The notes under the pieces were generated by a model, which saw only the letters and a list, made by a program, of their open reading frames with translations, was not told the origin of the DNA and ran no database searches. The translations under genes were made by a program, and so were the position numbers. Positions 8,549 through 16,307 of a stretch of DNA of 43,419 nucleotides are shown one piece after another. This DNA comes from Acinetobacter lwoffii. GTDB lineage: Bacteria > Pseudomonadota > Gammaproteobacteria > Pseudomonadales > Moraxellaceae. The stretch is taken from contig NZ_JAMXXK010000029.1 in NCBI RefSeq assembly GCF_024129735.1, forward strand, positions 1-43,419, read 5' to 3'. The stretch's first letter is position 1, and every line of letters starts with the position of its first letter.

Positions 8549-9682
8549 ATGACCAAGTCTGATTTAGTAAATTTACCTGTTGAAAGCTCGAATGAACTGG
8601 TCGAACAAAAATTCCAGCAAATGGACCTGAAAGAACTGGGCTTACAGCCTGCTGACTTTCAGGAGGTGCTGGCTGCACGTAAAGAGTTGCAGAACATGAG
8701 TCATAACAGCGTGGCTGAATATGGCAAAAATATTGCGACCAAAACTTCGACCTATACCGATGAATTACTGAATCTGGTGCAAAATAGAGATCTGGATGCG
8801 ACAGGACAGAAGCTGAATCAGGTGGTACAGGTGGCTCAGCAGCTGAATACCAGCAGTATTCTCAATAAAAAGAAAAGTTCGGGTTTTTTTGGCAATATCA
8901 TTAGCAAATTCAAAGGTGCGAAAGATAACTTTGATGCGCATTTCAATACCACTAAAGAGCAGCTAGATGTACTGGTGAAAGAGATTGAAACCTCGCAATC
9001 CGGTTTGAAAGCACGTGTTGATACCCTGGATAAAATGTTTGACGGGGTACAGGATGAATATAAACAGCTCGGGGTACATATCGCCGCAGGCCGTTTACGC
9101 GAACAGGAGCTGCAGCAGGAAATTTCCGCTTTAACCGCCTTACCGCAAGATCAGAGCACCACCCAGAAAATTTATGACCTGAACCATCTGGCCAATAATC
9201 TGGAAAAACGTGTCAGTGATTTACAGGTACTGCAGCAGTCTGCCATGCAGACCTTGCCAATGATCCGGATTATTCAGTCAAATAACCTGATGCTAGTCGA
9301 CAAGTTTTATGCGATCAAAAATATTACTTTACCAGCGTGGAAAAACCAGATCAGTCTGGCGATTTCATTGAGCGAACAGAAGAACAGTGTGCAGCTGGCC
9401 AATACCATTGATGATGCTACCAATGAGCTGCTGCGCCGTAATGCTGACCTGTTACATCAGAACTCGGTCGATACTGCTAAAGCCAACCAGCGCTCGGTGA
9501 TTGACATCGAAACGCTTGAACATGTGCAAAATACCCTCATTAAAACTGTAAATGATGTGATTCAGATCCAGAAAGAAGGTGTACAAAAACGCACAGAAGC
9601 AACCGTGCGTTTGAAAGCTTTGCAAGATAATCTAAATCATTTGGTGATTGAATCAAGTACCAGTGGATCCAAGCCCAACTAA
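8549..9682 (+). CDS. telA: TelA-family toxic anion resistance protein
   Basis: Full-length TelA family protein (377 aa; PF05816), a group first linked to tellurite resistance on plasmids and also to envelope-stress and antibiotic tolerance phenotypes; the biochemical activity is unknown. Nearly the whole chain is helical. The family's signature is the IIQSNNLMLVDKFYAIKNITLPAWKNQISLAI block (about residues 245-275) followed by the conserved LRRNADLLHQNSVDTAKANQRSVIDIETL tail. The ribosome binding site AAGGTG precedes the ATG. It sits between a truncated relative (7741-8532) and a membrane protein (9720-10637), all on the same strand with short gaps, suggesting one complex or pathway. Confidence 0.88.
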   Translation: MTKSDLVNLPVESSNELVEQKFQQMDLKELGLQPADFQEVLAARKELQNMSHNSVAEYGKNIATKTSTYTDELLNLVQNRDLDATGQKLNQVVQVAQQLNTSSILNKKKSSGFFGNIISKFKGAKDNFDAHFNTTKEQLDVLVKEIETSQSGLKARVDTLDKMFDGVQDEYKQLGVHIAAGRLREQELQQEISALTALPQDQSTTQKIYDLNHLANNLEKRVSDLQVLQQSAMQTLPMIRIIQSNNLMLVDKFYAIKNITLPAWKNQISLAISLSEQKNSVQLANTIDDATNELLRRNADLLHQNSVDTAKANQRSVIDIETLEHVQNTLIKTVNDVIQIQKEGVQKRTEATVRLKALQDNLNHLVIESSTSGSKPN

Positions 9683-9719
9683 ATCAGGTAGGGCCAAAAT
9701 CTGAAAGAAGGAGTAGAGA

Positions 9720-10637
9720 TTGCCGCCCTTAGATGAATATGCCGTTAAGCCTCAGGACATCAAGCAGGGGGTAGTTGCACTCAAGAAACGTCAACGCAAT
9801 TTGATGCTATTGGGTTTGACTAGTTCTACCATATTTATAGCCTCATTGATCAGCCTATTTTTCCAGCAGGAACTGGTCTATGGCTTTTTTGGCCTGAGTA
9901 CCCAAGTACAGCAATTGCATTTACCGGTCAGTGTAGATGCCACACTGGCCAGCATTGGTGATAGTCCGGATTATTTTTTTAGTTTGCTGAGCTGGTTTGG
10001 CTGGCTGATTATTAAAATTTTTGCCTCTTTTATCGGCGCATTCTTTGTGATTGGCTTACTGAAAAAGTTGCGTTTCTTTTATGTTCGCTTTCAGTCTTTT
10101 GTACTGAAATTTGTCGCCTGGCTGATCGCTTTTATCGTGATCTGGTCAGGATTAACTTACTGGCAGCATGATCTACGTAATGATCGGGATGATGCTTATC
10201 AGCAAGTGGTGTATTACGACAGCAATATCAATGACAGTGAAATTGCCCGTTATCTGGCCGATTCAGAGATTGCAGCACCGGTGAAATCTTATTTACTAGC
10301 GCAAACGGCATTGCTGCATAAGCCGCAGGATTTATCTGCCGCAAAACCTTATGTTTTAAACCTGGTTGAAGCAGAAAAACAGGATCCTAAATTTGAACAA
10401 TATGGTTTCAAGCCTGAACAAATCTGGACCATGCAGCAACAGGTCTATGGTCAAGCCATGACACCAGTCGCCAAGAGTGTAAATACACAGGTGCAACAGG
10501 CGGATCAGTTAAATCAGATCACGAATCTGGTTATTATTGGTGTTGCTATTTTATCGGCACTACTTAGCCTAATCTTGTTTTTCTTGGCCAACTCAATCAA
10601 GGGTCGATCACTCCGTATCGAACAGCGGATTCATTAA
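9720..10637 (+). CDS. Four-helix membrane protein of TelA cluster (305 aa)
   Basis: Family not recognised. The start is a TTG at 9720, supported by GAAGGAG about 7 bases upstream and by the absence of a suitable in-frame ATG. Four likely transmembrane helices are seen: about 27-48, 86-114, 124-147 and 270-293. Between helices 3 and 4 is a ~120-residue polar domain (residues about 148-268) with YDSNINDSEIARYLADSE and Gln-rich helices, likely outside the cytoplasm if the N-terminus is inside. A basic tail follows helix 4. The location 37 bp after telA, before the shared terminator at 10644-10674, suggests it is the membrane anchor or partner of TelA. Confidence 0.75.
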   Translation: MPPLDEYAVKPQDIKQGVVALKKRQRNLMLLGLTSSTIFIASLISLFFQQELVYGFFGLSTQVQQLHLPVSVDATLASIGDSPDYFFSLLSWFGWLIIKIFASFIGAFFVIGLLKKLRFFYVRFQSFVLKFVAWLIAFIVIWSGLTYWQHDLRNDRDDAYQQVVYYDSNINDSEIARYLADSEIAAPVKSYLLAQTALLHKPQDLSAAKPYVLNLVEAEKQDPKFEQYGFKPEQIWTMQQQVYGQAMTPVAKSVNTQVQQADQLNQITNLVIIGVAILSALLSLILFFLANSIKGRSLRIEQRIH

Positions 10638-10643
10638 TTTCCC

Positions 10644-10674
10644 AAAATGCTCCTGAATAGGGAGCATTTTTTTG
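10644..10674 (+). terminator. TelA cluster terminator
   Basis: Perfect 10-bp stem AAAATGCTCC / GGAGCATTTT with a 7-nt loop and further T residues. Confidence 0.9.
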
Positions 10675-10882
10675 ATAAAATTTCAATGCTATTTTTAAGA
10701 TAACCTATTCAACTTGCTTAACACAGCTCAAAAATTTAAATAAGGCAGTAAAAAAAACTAGGTTTAGCTTAATAATCTAAAATATCGATCAATAAAATAA
10801 AAACAACCTGTTTTACCTATTCAGTCGATTGTCCTATCATGGCTGTATCAAATAAACATTTACTCCTTTGGAGACGTTAGCA

Positions 10883-12448
10883 ATGTTAGATCAAAATACT
10901 TCAGCCCAACTTAAAACCTTATTAGAACGCCTAGAAGGCCCGATTGAACTGGTGGCGACTTTGGATGGCTCTGACAAATCAGCCAAAATCCAGGAACTGG
11001 TGTCCGAAGTGGCTGCACTGTCTGACCTGGTGACTGCACGCTTTGACGGGACCAATGCACGTGCGCCAAGTTTCGGGATTGCAAAAGCTGGTGAGGAACC
11101 ACGTGTATTCTTTGCAGGCTTGCCAATGGGCCATGAGTTCACCTCACTGATCCTGACATTGTTGCAAACCTCAGGTTATGCACCGAAAGTCTCTGATGAA
11201 GTTCTGGCGAATATCAAGAGCCTGGGTGTTCAATCTAATTTCGATGTATTTGTATCCTTAAGCTGCCATAACTGTCCGGATGTGGTTCAGGCACTTAACC
11301 TGATCGCCATCTATAACCCAGGCACTACAGCGACCATGATTGATGGGGCTTTCTTCCAGGAAGAAGTAGAAGAACGCAAAATCATGGCGGTTCCGATGGT
11401 GTTCCAGGACAACCAGCATATAGGTCAGGGTCGTATGACGCTGGAAGAAATCATTGCCAAGTTGGACAGCAATGCCGCTACCAAAGATGCGGAAAAGCTG
11501 AATGCCAAAGATGCCTTTGATGTCCTGGTGATCGGTGGTGGTCCTGCAGGGAATACTTCTGCGATCTATGCAGCACGTAAAGGCATTAAAACCGGGATCG
11601 TGGCTGAACGCATGGGCGGTCAGGTCATGGATACCATGGACATTGAAAACTTTACGTCTGTACAGAAGACCCAAGGTCCTAAATTTGCTGCCGAGATGGA
11701 AGCCCACGTGCGTGAATATGGTGTCGACATCATGAACCTGCAACGTGTGTCTGATATCAAAGGGGCAGACGAAACGGCCAATGGTCTGGTGGAAGTGACT
11801 TTAGCGAATGGTGCCAAACTGGAATCTAAAACCGTGATTCTGTCGACCGGCGCACGCTGGAGAGAGATGAACGTTCCGGGTGAGCAGGAATATAAAACTC
11901 GTGGTGTAGCCTACTGCCCGCACTGTGATGGTCCTTTGTTCAAGGGTAAACGTGTTGCGGTCATCGGTGGCGGTAACTCGGGTGTCGAAGCGGCGATTGA
12001 CCTGGCGGGGATTGTGGAGCATGTCACCCTGGTGGAGTTTGATACCAAATTGCGTGCGGATCAGGTGTTGCAAGACAAGCTGAACAGCTTGCCGAATACC
12101 ACCGTGATCAAAAATGCTTTATCTACGGAAGTGGTTGGTGATGGTTCACAAGTGACTGCACTGAAATACAAAGACCGTGCTACGGATGAAGAGCATGTGG
12201 TTGAGCTGGCGGGGATCTTCGTGCAAATCGGTTTGTTGCCAAATACGGACTTCCTGAAAGAAACCCAAGTTGAGCTAACCAACCGTGGCGAGATTGTGAT
12301 TAACGACCGCAACGAAACCAATGTCAAAGGTGTATTTGCAGCGGGTGACTGTACCACAGTGCCGTACAAGCAGATCATCATTGCCACCGGTGAAGGTGCC
12401 AAGGCGTCACTGTCTGCTTTTGATTACATCATCCGTTCAGGACAATAA
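10883..12448 (+). CDS. ahpF: Alkyl hydroperoxide reductase subunit F
   Basis: FAD flavoprotein that takes electrons from NADH to reduce the peroxiredoxin AhpC in peroxide detoxification. The ATG at 10883 is preferred over an upstream TTG because GGAG lies about 10 bases before it. The N-terminal tandem thioredoxin-like domain carries CHNC (Cys128/Cys131); the FAD-binding GGGPAGN is near 218-224; the catalytic redox pair is CPHC (Cys345/Cys348); the NADH-binding GGGNSG follows; and FAAGDCT is near the end. Length 521 aa equals E. coli AhpF. ahpC is not adjacent here. A terminator follows at 12516-12552. Confidence 0.96.
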   Translation: MLDQNTSAQLKTLLERLEGPIELVATLDGSDKSAKIQELVSEVAALSDLVTARFDGTNARAPSFGIAKAGEEPRVFFAGLPMGHEFTSLILTLLQTSGYAPKVSDEVLANIKSLGVQSNFDVFVSLSCHNCPDVVQALNLIAIYNPGTTATMIDGAFFQEEVEERKIMAVPMVFQDNQHIGQGRMTLEEIIAKLDSNAATKDAEKLNAKDAFDVLVIGGGPAGNTSAIYAARKGIKTGIVAERMGGQVMDTMDIENFTSVQKTQGPKFAAEMEAHVREYGVDIMNLQRVSDIKGADETANGLVEVTLANGAKLESKTVILSTGARWREMNVPGEQEYKTRGVAYCPHCDGPLFKGKRVAVIGGGNSGVEAAIDLAGIVEHVTLVEFDTKLRADQVLQDKLNSLPNTTVIKNALSTEVVGDGSQVTALKYKDRATDEEHVVELAGIFVQIGLLPNTDFLKETQVELTNRGEIVINDRNETNVKGVFAAGDCTTVPYKQIIIATGEGAKASLSAFDYIIRSGQ

Positions 12449-12487
12449 AAAAATAGCACCTGGGTTCCCCAAAACCGAGGTGCTATA
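12446..12487 (-). terminator. Hairpin 1 after ahpF, terminator on the minus strand
   Basis: ATAGCACCT at 12453-12461 pairs with AGGTGCTAT at 12478-12486; inside, after a G-G mismatch, GGTT pairs with AACC around a CCCCAA loop. On the minus strand the stem is followed by seven U, fitting termination of transcripts reading leftward from the trhP-yfhL operon. On the plus strand there is no U tract. Confidence 0.6.
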
Positions 12488-12515
12488 TCTTATAAATACA
12501 TTATTATCGCTTTAT

Positions 12516-12552
12516 AGGAACTCAGGACGCTAACACCCGAGTTCCTTTTTTT
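12516..12552 (+). terminator. ahpF terminator (hairpin 2)
   Basis: Stem AGGAACTC / GAGTTCCT with a 15-nt loop, followed by six T. It is the second of three closely spaced hairpins. Confidence 0.75.
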
Positions 12553-12564
12553 ATATTTATTATT

Positions 12565-12604
12565 GGAACAGCCAAAAGTGTCCCCACGCACTTTCAGCTG
12601 TTCC
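12565..12604. repeat. Hairpin 3: 40-nt imperfect inverted repeat
   Basis: GGAACAGC (12565-12572) pairs with GCTGTTCC (12597-12604). After a small internal bulge AAAGTG pairs with CACTTT, and the loop is TCCCCACG. There is no strong U tract on either strand, so it is not a classical terminator. Confidence 0.6.
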
Positions 12605-12698
12605 TTTCCTCTGCACAGTTTTTGTTTTCAACCCTTATTTTTATACTTTCCCCAAGGTTGTTTTTATATAAAGCAATGTTTATTCCATCGCTTCATTT

Positions 12699-12953
12699 TT
12701 AAGATTTAAATAAGTTCAAACCCTTAAATTTTTCCAGTAATTGTTCTTGTGTTTCCCGATACTCCGGATGTGGAACAATGCATTCAATCGGACAGACATC
12801 TACACAGGTCTGATGCTCATAAAAACCGACGCATTCTGTACAACGGTTCACATCAATTTCATAGACTTTTGTACCTTCATAAATCGCGTCATTCGGGCAT
12901 TCCGGTAAACACATATCGCAATTGATGCATTTGTCGGTAATTAGCAGTGCCAT
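12699..12953 (-). CDS. yfhL: YfhL-type 2[4Fe-4S] ferredoxin
   Basis: Low-potential electron carrier with two [4Fe-4S] clusters. Cluster-ligand cysteines are Cys9, Cys12, Cys15 and Cys19 (CINCDMCLPECP) and Cys38, Cys41, Cys50 and Cys54, with the widened spacing between the second and third ligands of the second motif (CTECVGFYEHQTC) typical of the YfhL/Alvin subclass. Length 84 aa is normal. It lies 2 bp downstream of the U32-family gene on the same strand, so the two are co-transcribed. In E. coli YfhL has been reported to be needed for rRNA hydroxylation by another U32 protein, RlhA, which makes an electron-donor role for TrhP a reasonable inference. Confidence 0.9.
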   Translation of the reverse strand: MALLITDKCINCDMCLPECPNDAIYEGTKVYEIDVNRCTECVGFYEHQTCVDVCPIECIVPHPEYRETQEQLLEKFKGLNLFKS

Positions 12954-12955
12954 AT

Positions 12956-14365
12956 TTAACTCGCCTGATAAGCCAGTGAAGATGCCGAAATATCCGCAGT
13001 CGAGCTTGGCAGATTACGAATCAGCAGGGCATATTGCATATCAACATCTGCCGGAACCGGAATCTCGACGATGTGACCTGAACCTTTGGCATCTTCGATC
13101 AGATTACCTTTTTTGTCTTTCATTTCGGTTAAAGTGAAAGTGATATTGCCTTTAGTCGTCATCAGTTCGAGTGAGTCACCGACGATAAAACGGTTTTTCA
13201 CATCGATCTTGATGTAATCTCCATTACGCTCCAGCACTTCGCCACAGAAAATTTGATGATCAAAACTGGAAGAACCATGTTCATAATTCTGATATTCACT
13301 ATGCACATGGCGGCGTAGAAAACCTTCGGTATAACCACGATTCGCTAAGCCTTCCAATTGTGTCATCAGTGACGGATCAAAAGGTTTACCCGCAAGCGCA
13401 TCATCAATCGCTTTACGGTAAATTTGAGCAGTACGGGCGCAATAGAAATAAGACTTGGTACGGCCTTCGATTTTCAGTGAATGCACACCCACTTTAGTTA
13501 AGCGCTCTATATGCTGGACTGCACGTAGATCTTTAGAATTCATGAAATAAGTGCCGTGTTCATCTTCTTCTGCGGCAAACATATCTTCATCATTCCGCTG
13601 CAATAGCACAGGCTCATCAAACTGATGTTGTTCTTGCATGTGCTGTTCATCAGCATCTTTAGAGCAGCAGCCTGAATCCAGATTTTTTACTGGAATGACA
13701 TCACCGGTTTCATCTTCCTTGGCATCCAGAACTTTATATTCCCAGCGGCAGGCATTGGTGCAGGCACCCTGATTGGCATCACGTTTGTTCATATAGCCAG
13801 ACAGCATGCAACGGCCAGAGTAGGCCATACACAATGCGCCATGAACAAAAACCTCAATCTCCATATCGGGCACTTGCTGTTTGATTTCTGCAATTTCTTC
13901 AATCGACAGTTCACGTGACAGAATGACACGGGTCAGCCCCATGTTTTTCCAGAATTTCACGGTTGCCCAGTTCACGGCATTGGCCTGAACCGACAGGTGA
14001 ATATCCATCTCTGGAAAATGTTCACGCACCAGCATGATCAGACCTGGATCGGACATGATCAACGCATCTGGCTGCATCGCCACTACAGGCGCTAAATCAC
14101 GAATAAAATTTTTCAGCTTGGAGTTATGCGGCTGGATATTGACCACCACATAGAACTTTTTGCCGAGTTCATGTGCTTCTTTAATGCCAATGGCGAGATT
14201 GTCATGGTCAAATTCATTATTCCGAACCCGCAAGCTATAACGCGGCTGACCGGCATAGACTGCATCTGCACCATAAGCAAAAGCATAGCGCATATTTTTG
14301 AGTGAGCCAGCTGGTGAGAGAAGTTCGGTAACGGTGGTAATGCTCATGATCAAATCGAAAGACAT
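12956..14365 (-). CDS. trhP: U32-family tRNA hydroxylation protein TrhP (YegQ)
   Basis: Peptidase-U32 family protein corresponding to E. coli YegQ/TrhP, which starts prephenate-dependent formation of 5-hydroxyuridine at tRNA position 34. The block ELLSPAGSLKNMRYAFAYG and the long conserved stretch through DALIMSDPGLIMLVREHFPE and VHGALCMAYSGRCMLSGY are very close to YegQ. Cysteines in GRCMLSGY, GACTNACRWEY and SGCCSKD may bind an Fe-S cluster. Length 469 aa matches TrhP (about 450) rather than RlhA (about 670). The start may be the ATG at 14365 or the in-frame ATG at 14347; neither has a strong ribosome binding site. It forms an operon with the yfhL ferredoxin. Confidence 0.9.
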   Translation of the reverse strand: MSFDLIMSITTVTELLSPAGSLKNMRYAFAYGADAVYAGQPRYSLRVRNNEFDHDNLAIGIKEAHELGKKFYVVVNIQPHNSKLKNFIRDLAPVVAMQPDALIMSDPGLIMLVREHFPEMDIHLSVQANAVNWATVKFWKNMGLTRVILSRELSIEEIAEIKQQVPDMEIEVFVHGALCMAYSGRCMLSGYMNKRDANQGACTNACRWEYKVLDAKEDETGDVIPVKNLDSGCCSKDADEQHMQEQHQFDEPVLLQRNDEDMFAAEEDEHGTYFMNSKDLRAVQHIERLTKVGVHSLKIEGRTKSYFYCARTAQIYRKAIDDALAGKPFDPSLMTQLEGLANRGYTEGFLRRHVHSEYQNYEHGSSSFDHQIFCGEVLERNGDYIKIDVKNRFIVGDSLELMTTKGNITFTLTEMKDKKGNLIEDAKGSGHIVEIPVPADVDMQYALLIRNLPSSTADISASSLAYQAS

Positions 14366-14498
14366 ATAAAAAGTACGGCTTTATTCTAATCATCTGGAAT
14401 TTGGATTCAACCTAGTAAATCACTCGGAAATACGCGATTTGGATGTAAAACAAGGTTCTTTTTTAAGTAGGGAATCCTCCATAAAATGTCTTCAATAT

Positions 14499-14909
14499 TC
14501 AGTCATTTTCAGAGTTTTCAAGCGTTTTTAAAATCTGGCAATGATCAATGGTGGTCGGGGTATTGCAACTTTCTCTCAGTGTGATCAGTTGTCGTTCAAA
14601 TATCTGTAATTCTTTAATTTTATTTGAAATATCCGAAAGATGTTGATCAATCAGCTGGTTGACGGCACAGCAGTCCTGTTCCGGATTTTGTTCAAGTTGA
14701 ATCAGGGTTTCAATCTCTTTTAACGACATGTCCAAGGCCCGACAACGCTTGATAAAAAGCAGTCTTTTTAATGCGTCTTCACCATAATAACGATACTGAT
14801 TACTTGCTCGAAAATTCGGCTGAATAAAGCCTTTTTTCTCATAAAAACGTAAGGTATCGGTGCTTAGACCAGTCTTTTTGGCCATTTCTGAAATCAAATA
14901 AACTGACAT
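14499..14909 (-). CDS. cadR: CadR/PbrR-type MerR regulator
   Basis: Heavy-metal-responsive MerR-family activator. The N-terminal winged helix (residues 1-70) shows MAKKTGLSTDTLRFYEKKGFI; the dimerisation helix follows. The metal-site cysteines expected for the Cd/Pb branch are present: Cys80 in DCCAVNQLIDQH, Cys115 in LRESC and Cys124 in DHCQIL, with an extra Cys81. Length 136 aa is typical. It is divergently transcribed from a CDF metal transporter, and the shared region holds a textbook MerR operator at 14923-14953. It probably controls that transporter. The inducing metal is inferred (Cd, Pb or Zn), not shown. Confidence 0.85.
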   Translation of the reverse strand: MSVYLISEMAKKTGLSTDTLRFYEKKGFIQPNFRASNQYRYYGEDALKRLLFIKRCRALDMSLKEIETLIQLEQNPEQDCCAVNQLIDQHLSDISNKIKELQIFERQLITLRESCNTPTTIDHCQILKTLENSEND

Positions 14910-14922
14910 ATCGTCCTCATGC

Positions 14923-14953
14923 TTGACCTTGGAGTTAGTCCATAGTTTCTAAT
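14923..14953 (+). promoter_or_regulatory. MerR-type promoter/operator for the CDF transporter
   Basis: The -35 TTGACC (14923-14928) and -10 TCTAAT (14948-14953) are separated by 19 bp, the over-long spacer typical of MerR-activated promoters. The spacer carries an interrupted palindrome, AC-N2-TGGA-N5-TCCA-N2-GT (14926-14946), of the CadR/ZntR type. Confidence 0.85.
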
Positions 14954-14995
14954 CAATTTATCGTATTTTAGATAAAAAATCATCGGGGGAGTTAT

Positions 14996-15619
14996 ATGGC
15001 CTGTAGTTGTAGTCCTGAACCGGCACCCATCAAGCCCAACAGCAAATTTAGAGCAGCGCTATGGATTGCCTTGCTGGTAAACTTCACTTTATTTGTAGTG
15101 GAGCTGATCGGTGGTGCATATGCACATTCATCAGCCTTGTGGGCAGACGCGCTAGATTTCTTTGGTGATGCCGTCAATTACGGGATTTCTTTGGCTGTAC
15201 TAGGTGCGAGCCTCTATTGGCGGGCAACAGTCGCTTTGGTGAAGGGAATGACCATGGCGTTGTTTGGTCTGGTAGTGATTGGCAAAGTGATTTACGCCTA
15301 TCTGCAAGGTATTCCACCTGAAGCACTGACAATGGGCCTGATTGGTGTGCTGGCCTTAGTAGCGAATGTATTTACAGCAGCAATTCTTTATGCTTTTCGT
15401 GAAGGTGATTCCAATATGCGGTCGGTCTGGCTCTGTAGTCGCAATGATGCAATTGGCAACTTTGCGGTCATTTTGGCAGCCGTAGGCGTATTTGGTACAG
15501 GCAGTCTTTGGCCGGATATTATTGTGGCTGTAATTATCGCTACACTCGGCATCACATCAGGTTATCAAGTAATTAAGCAGTCTCTGGAAGAAAGATCACT
15601 TAAACATAAATCCAGCTAA
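14996..15619 (+). CDS. CDF-family metal transporter lacking the C-terminal domain
   Basis: Cation diffusion facilitator, predicted inner-membrane metal exporter with six transmembrane helices over about residues 20-192. The metal site in TM2 is Asp54-x3-Asp58 (ADALDFFGD). In TM5 the usual His-x3-Asp is Cys147-x3-Asp151 (LCSRNDAIGN), suggesting a preference for soft metals. The cytoplasmic C-terminal domain of standard CDF proteins is absent (207 aa against about 300). The N-terminus is Cys-rich (MACSCS). It is divergent from the CadR-type regulator with a MerR operator between them, and a terminator follows at 15631-15657. The substrate, likely Cd, Pb or Zn, is inferred from the regulator. 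Confidence 0.85.
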   Translation: MACSCSPEPAPIKPNSKFRAALWIALLVNFTLFVVELIGGAYAHSSALWADALDFFGDAVNYGISLAVLGASLYWRATVALVKGMTMALFGLVVIGKVIYAYLQGIPPEALTMGLIGVLALVANVFTAAILYAFREGDSNMRSVWLCSRNDAIGNFAVILAAVGVFGTGSLWPDIIVAVIIATLGITSGYQVIKQSLEERSLKHKSS

Positions 15620-15630
15620 TTTTTATATTT

Positions 15631-15657
15631 AAAGCTGTCCTGCAGGGCAGCTTTTTA
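15631..15657 (+). terminator. Terminator after CDF transporter
   Basis: Stem AAAGCTGTCC / GGGCAGCTTT with a TGCA loop and one wobble pair, followed by T residues. Confidence 0.8.
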
Positions 15658-15790
15658 TTTATTTCCATTTTTATAATATTTGAAAAATAAAGCTTTACAA
15701 ATAAACAAATTAAATTAGAATCTCTGGCGAAATTCAGAAAATATACATAAATTTTAATAATTTAGTTTTTTGCATCGTGCGAGGGTTAAT

Positions 15791-16042
15791 GTGAATTTAA
15801 TTAAAATTTTTTCAATATTGGCAATATCGGGGCTAGCCGCTTGTAGTTCCAAAGTCGTGACTTATGATGCAACAGGAAAAATCATCGGTTCATGTATGGC
15901 GACGCGTGGCCTACTTTCGACCGCAAGTGCACATTGTAGTGGTTCAGGGGATGCCTTGGGTGTGAATTATAATACGCCAAATGCTGCTACAGGCCTATTA
16001 CCAACGCCACCAAGCCAAAATCAGATTAATTTAAAACCGTAA
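15791..16042 (+). CDS. Small lipoprotein A of a tandem pair (83 aa)
   Basis: Predicted lipoprotein of unknown function. The start is most likely the GTG at 15791, because GAGG lies 6 bases upstream and the resulting N-terminus (MNLIKIFSILAISGLAAC) is a proper lipoprotein signal with lipobox LAAC. An upstream TTG at 15770 would add seven basic residues. The mature part has YDATGKIIGSCMATRGLL and an HCSGSGD motif shared with the next gene, followed by a Pro/Asn-rich tail. The two mature cysteines (in GSC and CSGS) are conserved between the pair and may form a disulfide. It lies 18 bp before its paralogue. Confidence 0.7.
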   Translation: MNLIKIFSILAISGLAACSSKVVTYDATGKIIGSCMATRGLLSTASAHCSGSGDALGVNYNTPNAATGLLPTPPSQNQINLKP

Positions 16043-16060
16043 ATAATAAAGGGGAAGATC

Positions 16061-16243
16061 ATGAAATTATCAGCACTTATTGCACTCGTAGCGACTGTTA
16101 TATTGACGGGCTGCGCATCGTCAGTGACTACATTTGACTCTCATGGCCGTATGATTGGTTCATGTAAAGCGCAAACGGGTTTCATCATTGCAGGTGGCGC
16201 AGGCTGTTCAGGTTCTGCAAATCAGGAAGGTCGTGATCGTTAA
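16061..16243 (+). CDS. Small lipoprotein B of a tandem pair (60 aa)
   Basis: Predicted lipoprotein: MKLSALIALVATVILTGC is a signal with lipobox LTGC. The mature region is a clear paralogue of the upstream gene (TTFDSHGRMIGSCKAQTGF here against VTYDATGKIIGSCMATRGL there, then CSGSANQEG against CSGSGDALG), but it lacks the C-terminal extension. AAAGGGGAAG precedes the ATG. The pair probably arose by tandem duplication and is co-transcribed, ending at the terminator 16264-16294. The function is unknown. Confidence 0.75.
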   Translation: MKLSALIALVATVILTGCASSVTTFDSHGRMIGSCKAQTGFIIAGGAGCSGSANQEGRDR

Positions 16244-16263
16244 TTATTTAGTGATTATTCCAA

Positions 16264-16294
16264 TAAAAAACCGGACTTAAAAGTCCGGTTTTTT
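16264..16294. terminator. Bidirectional terminator between lipoprotein B and fpr
   Basis: A-tract, stem ACCGGACT / AGTCCGGT, then a T-tract, so it works for both converging transcripts. Confidence 0.88.
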
Positions 16295-16307
16295 ATTTTA
16301 GAAAATC

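Noticed and set aside
10780..10870. Possible OxyR-type site upstream of ahpF
   Set aside because: Some CTAT/ATTG-like half-motifs occur but not with convincing spacing; a weight-matrix scan would be needed.
11258..12402. Several long minus-strand frames inside ahpF
   Set aside because: They are shadows of the ahpF reading frame with no ribosome binding site or known domain.
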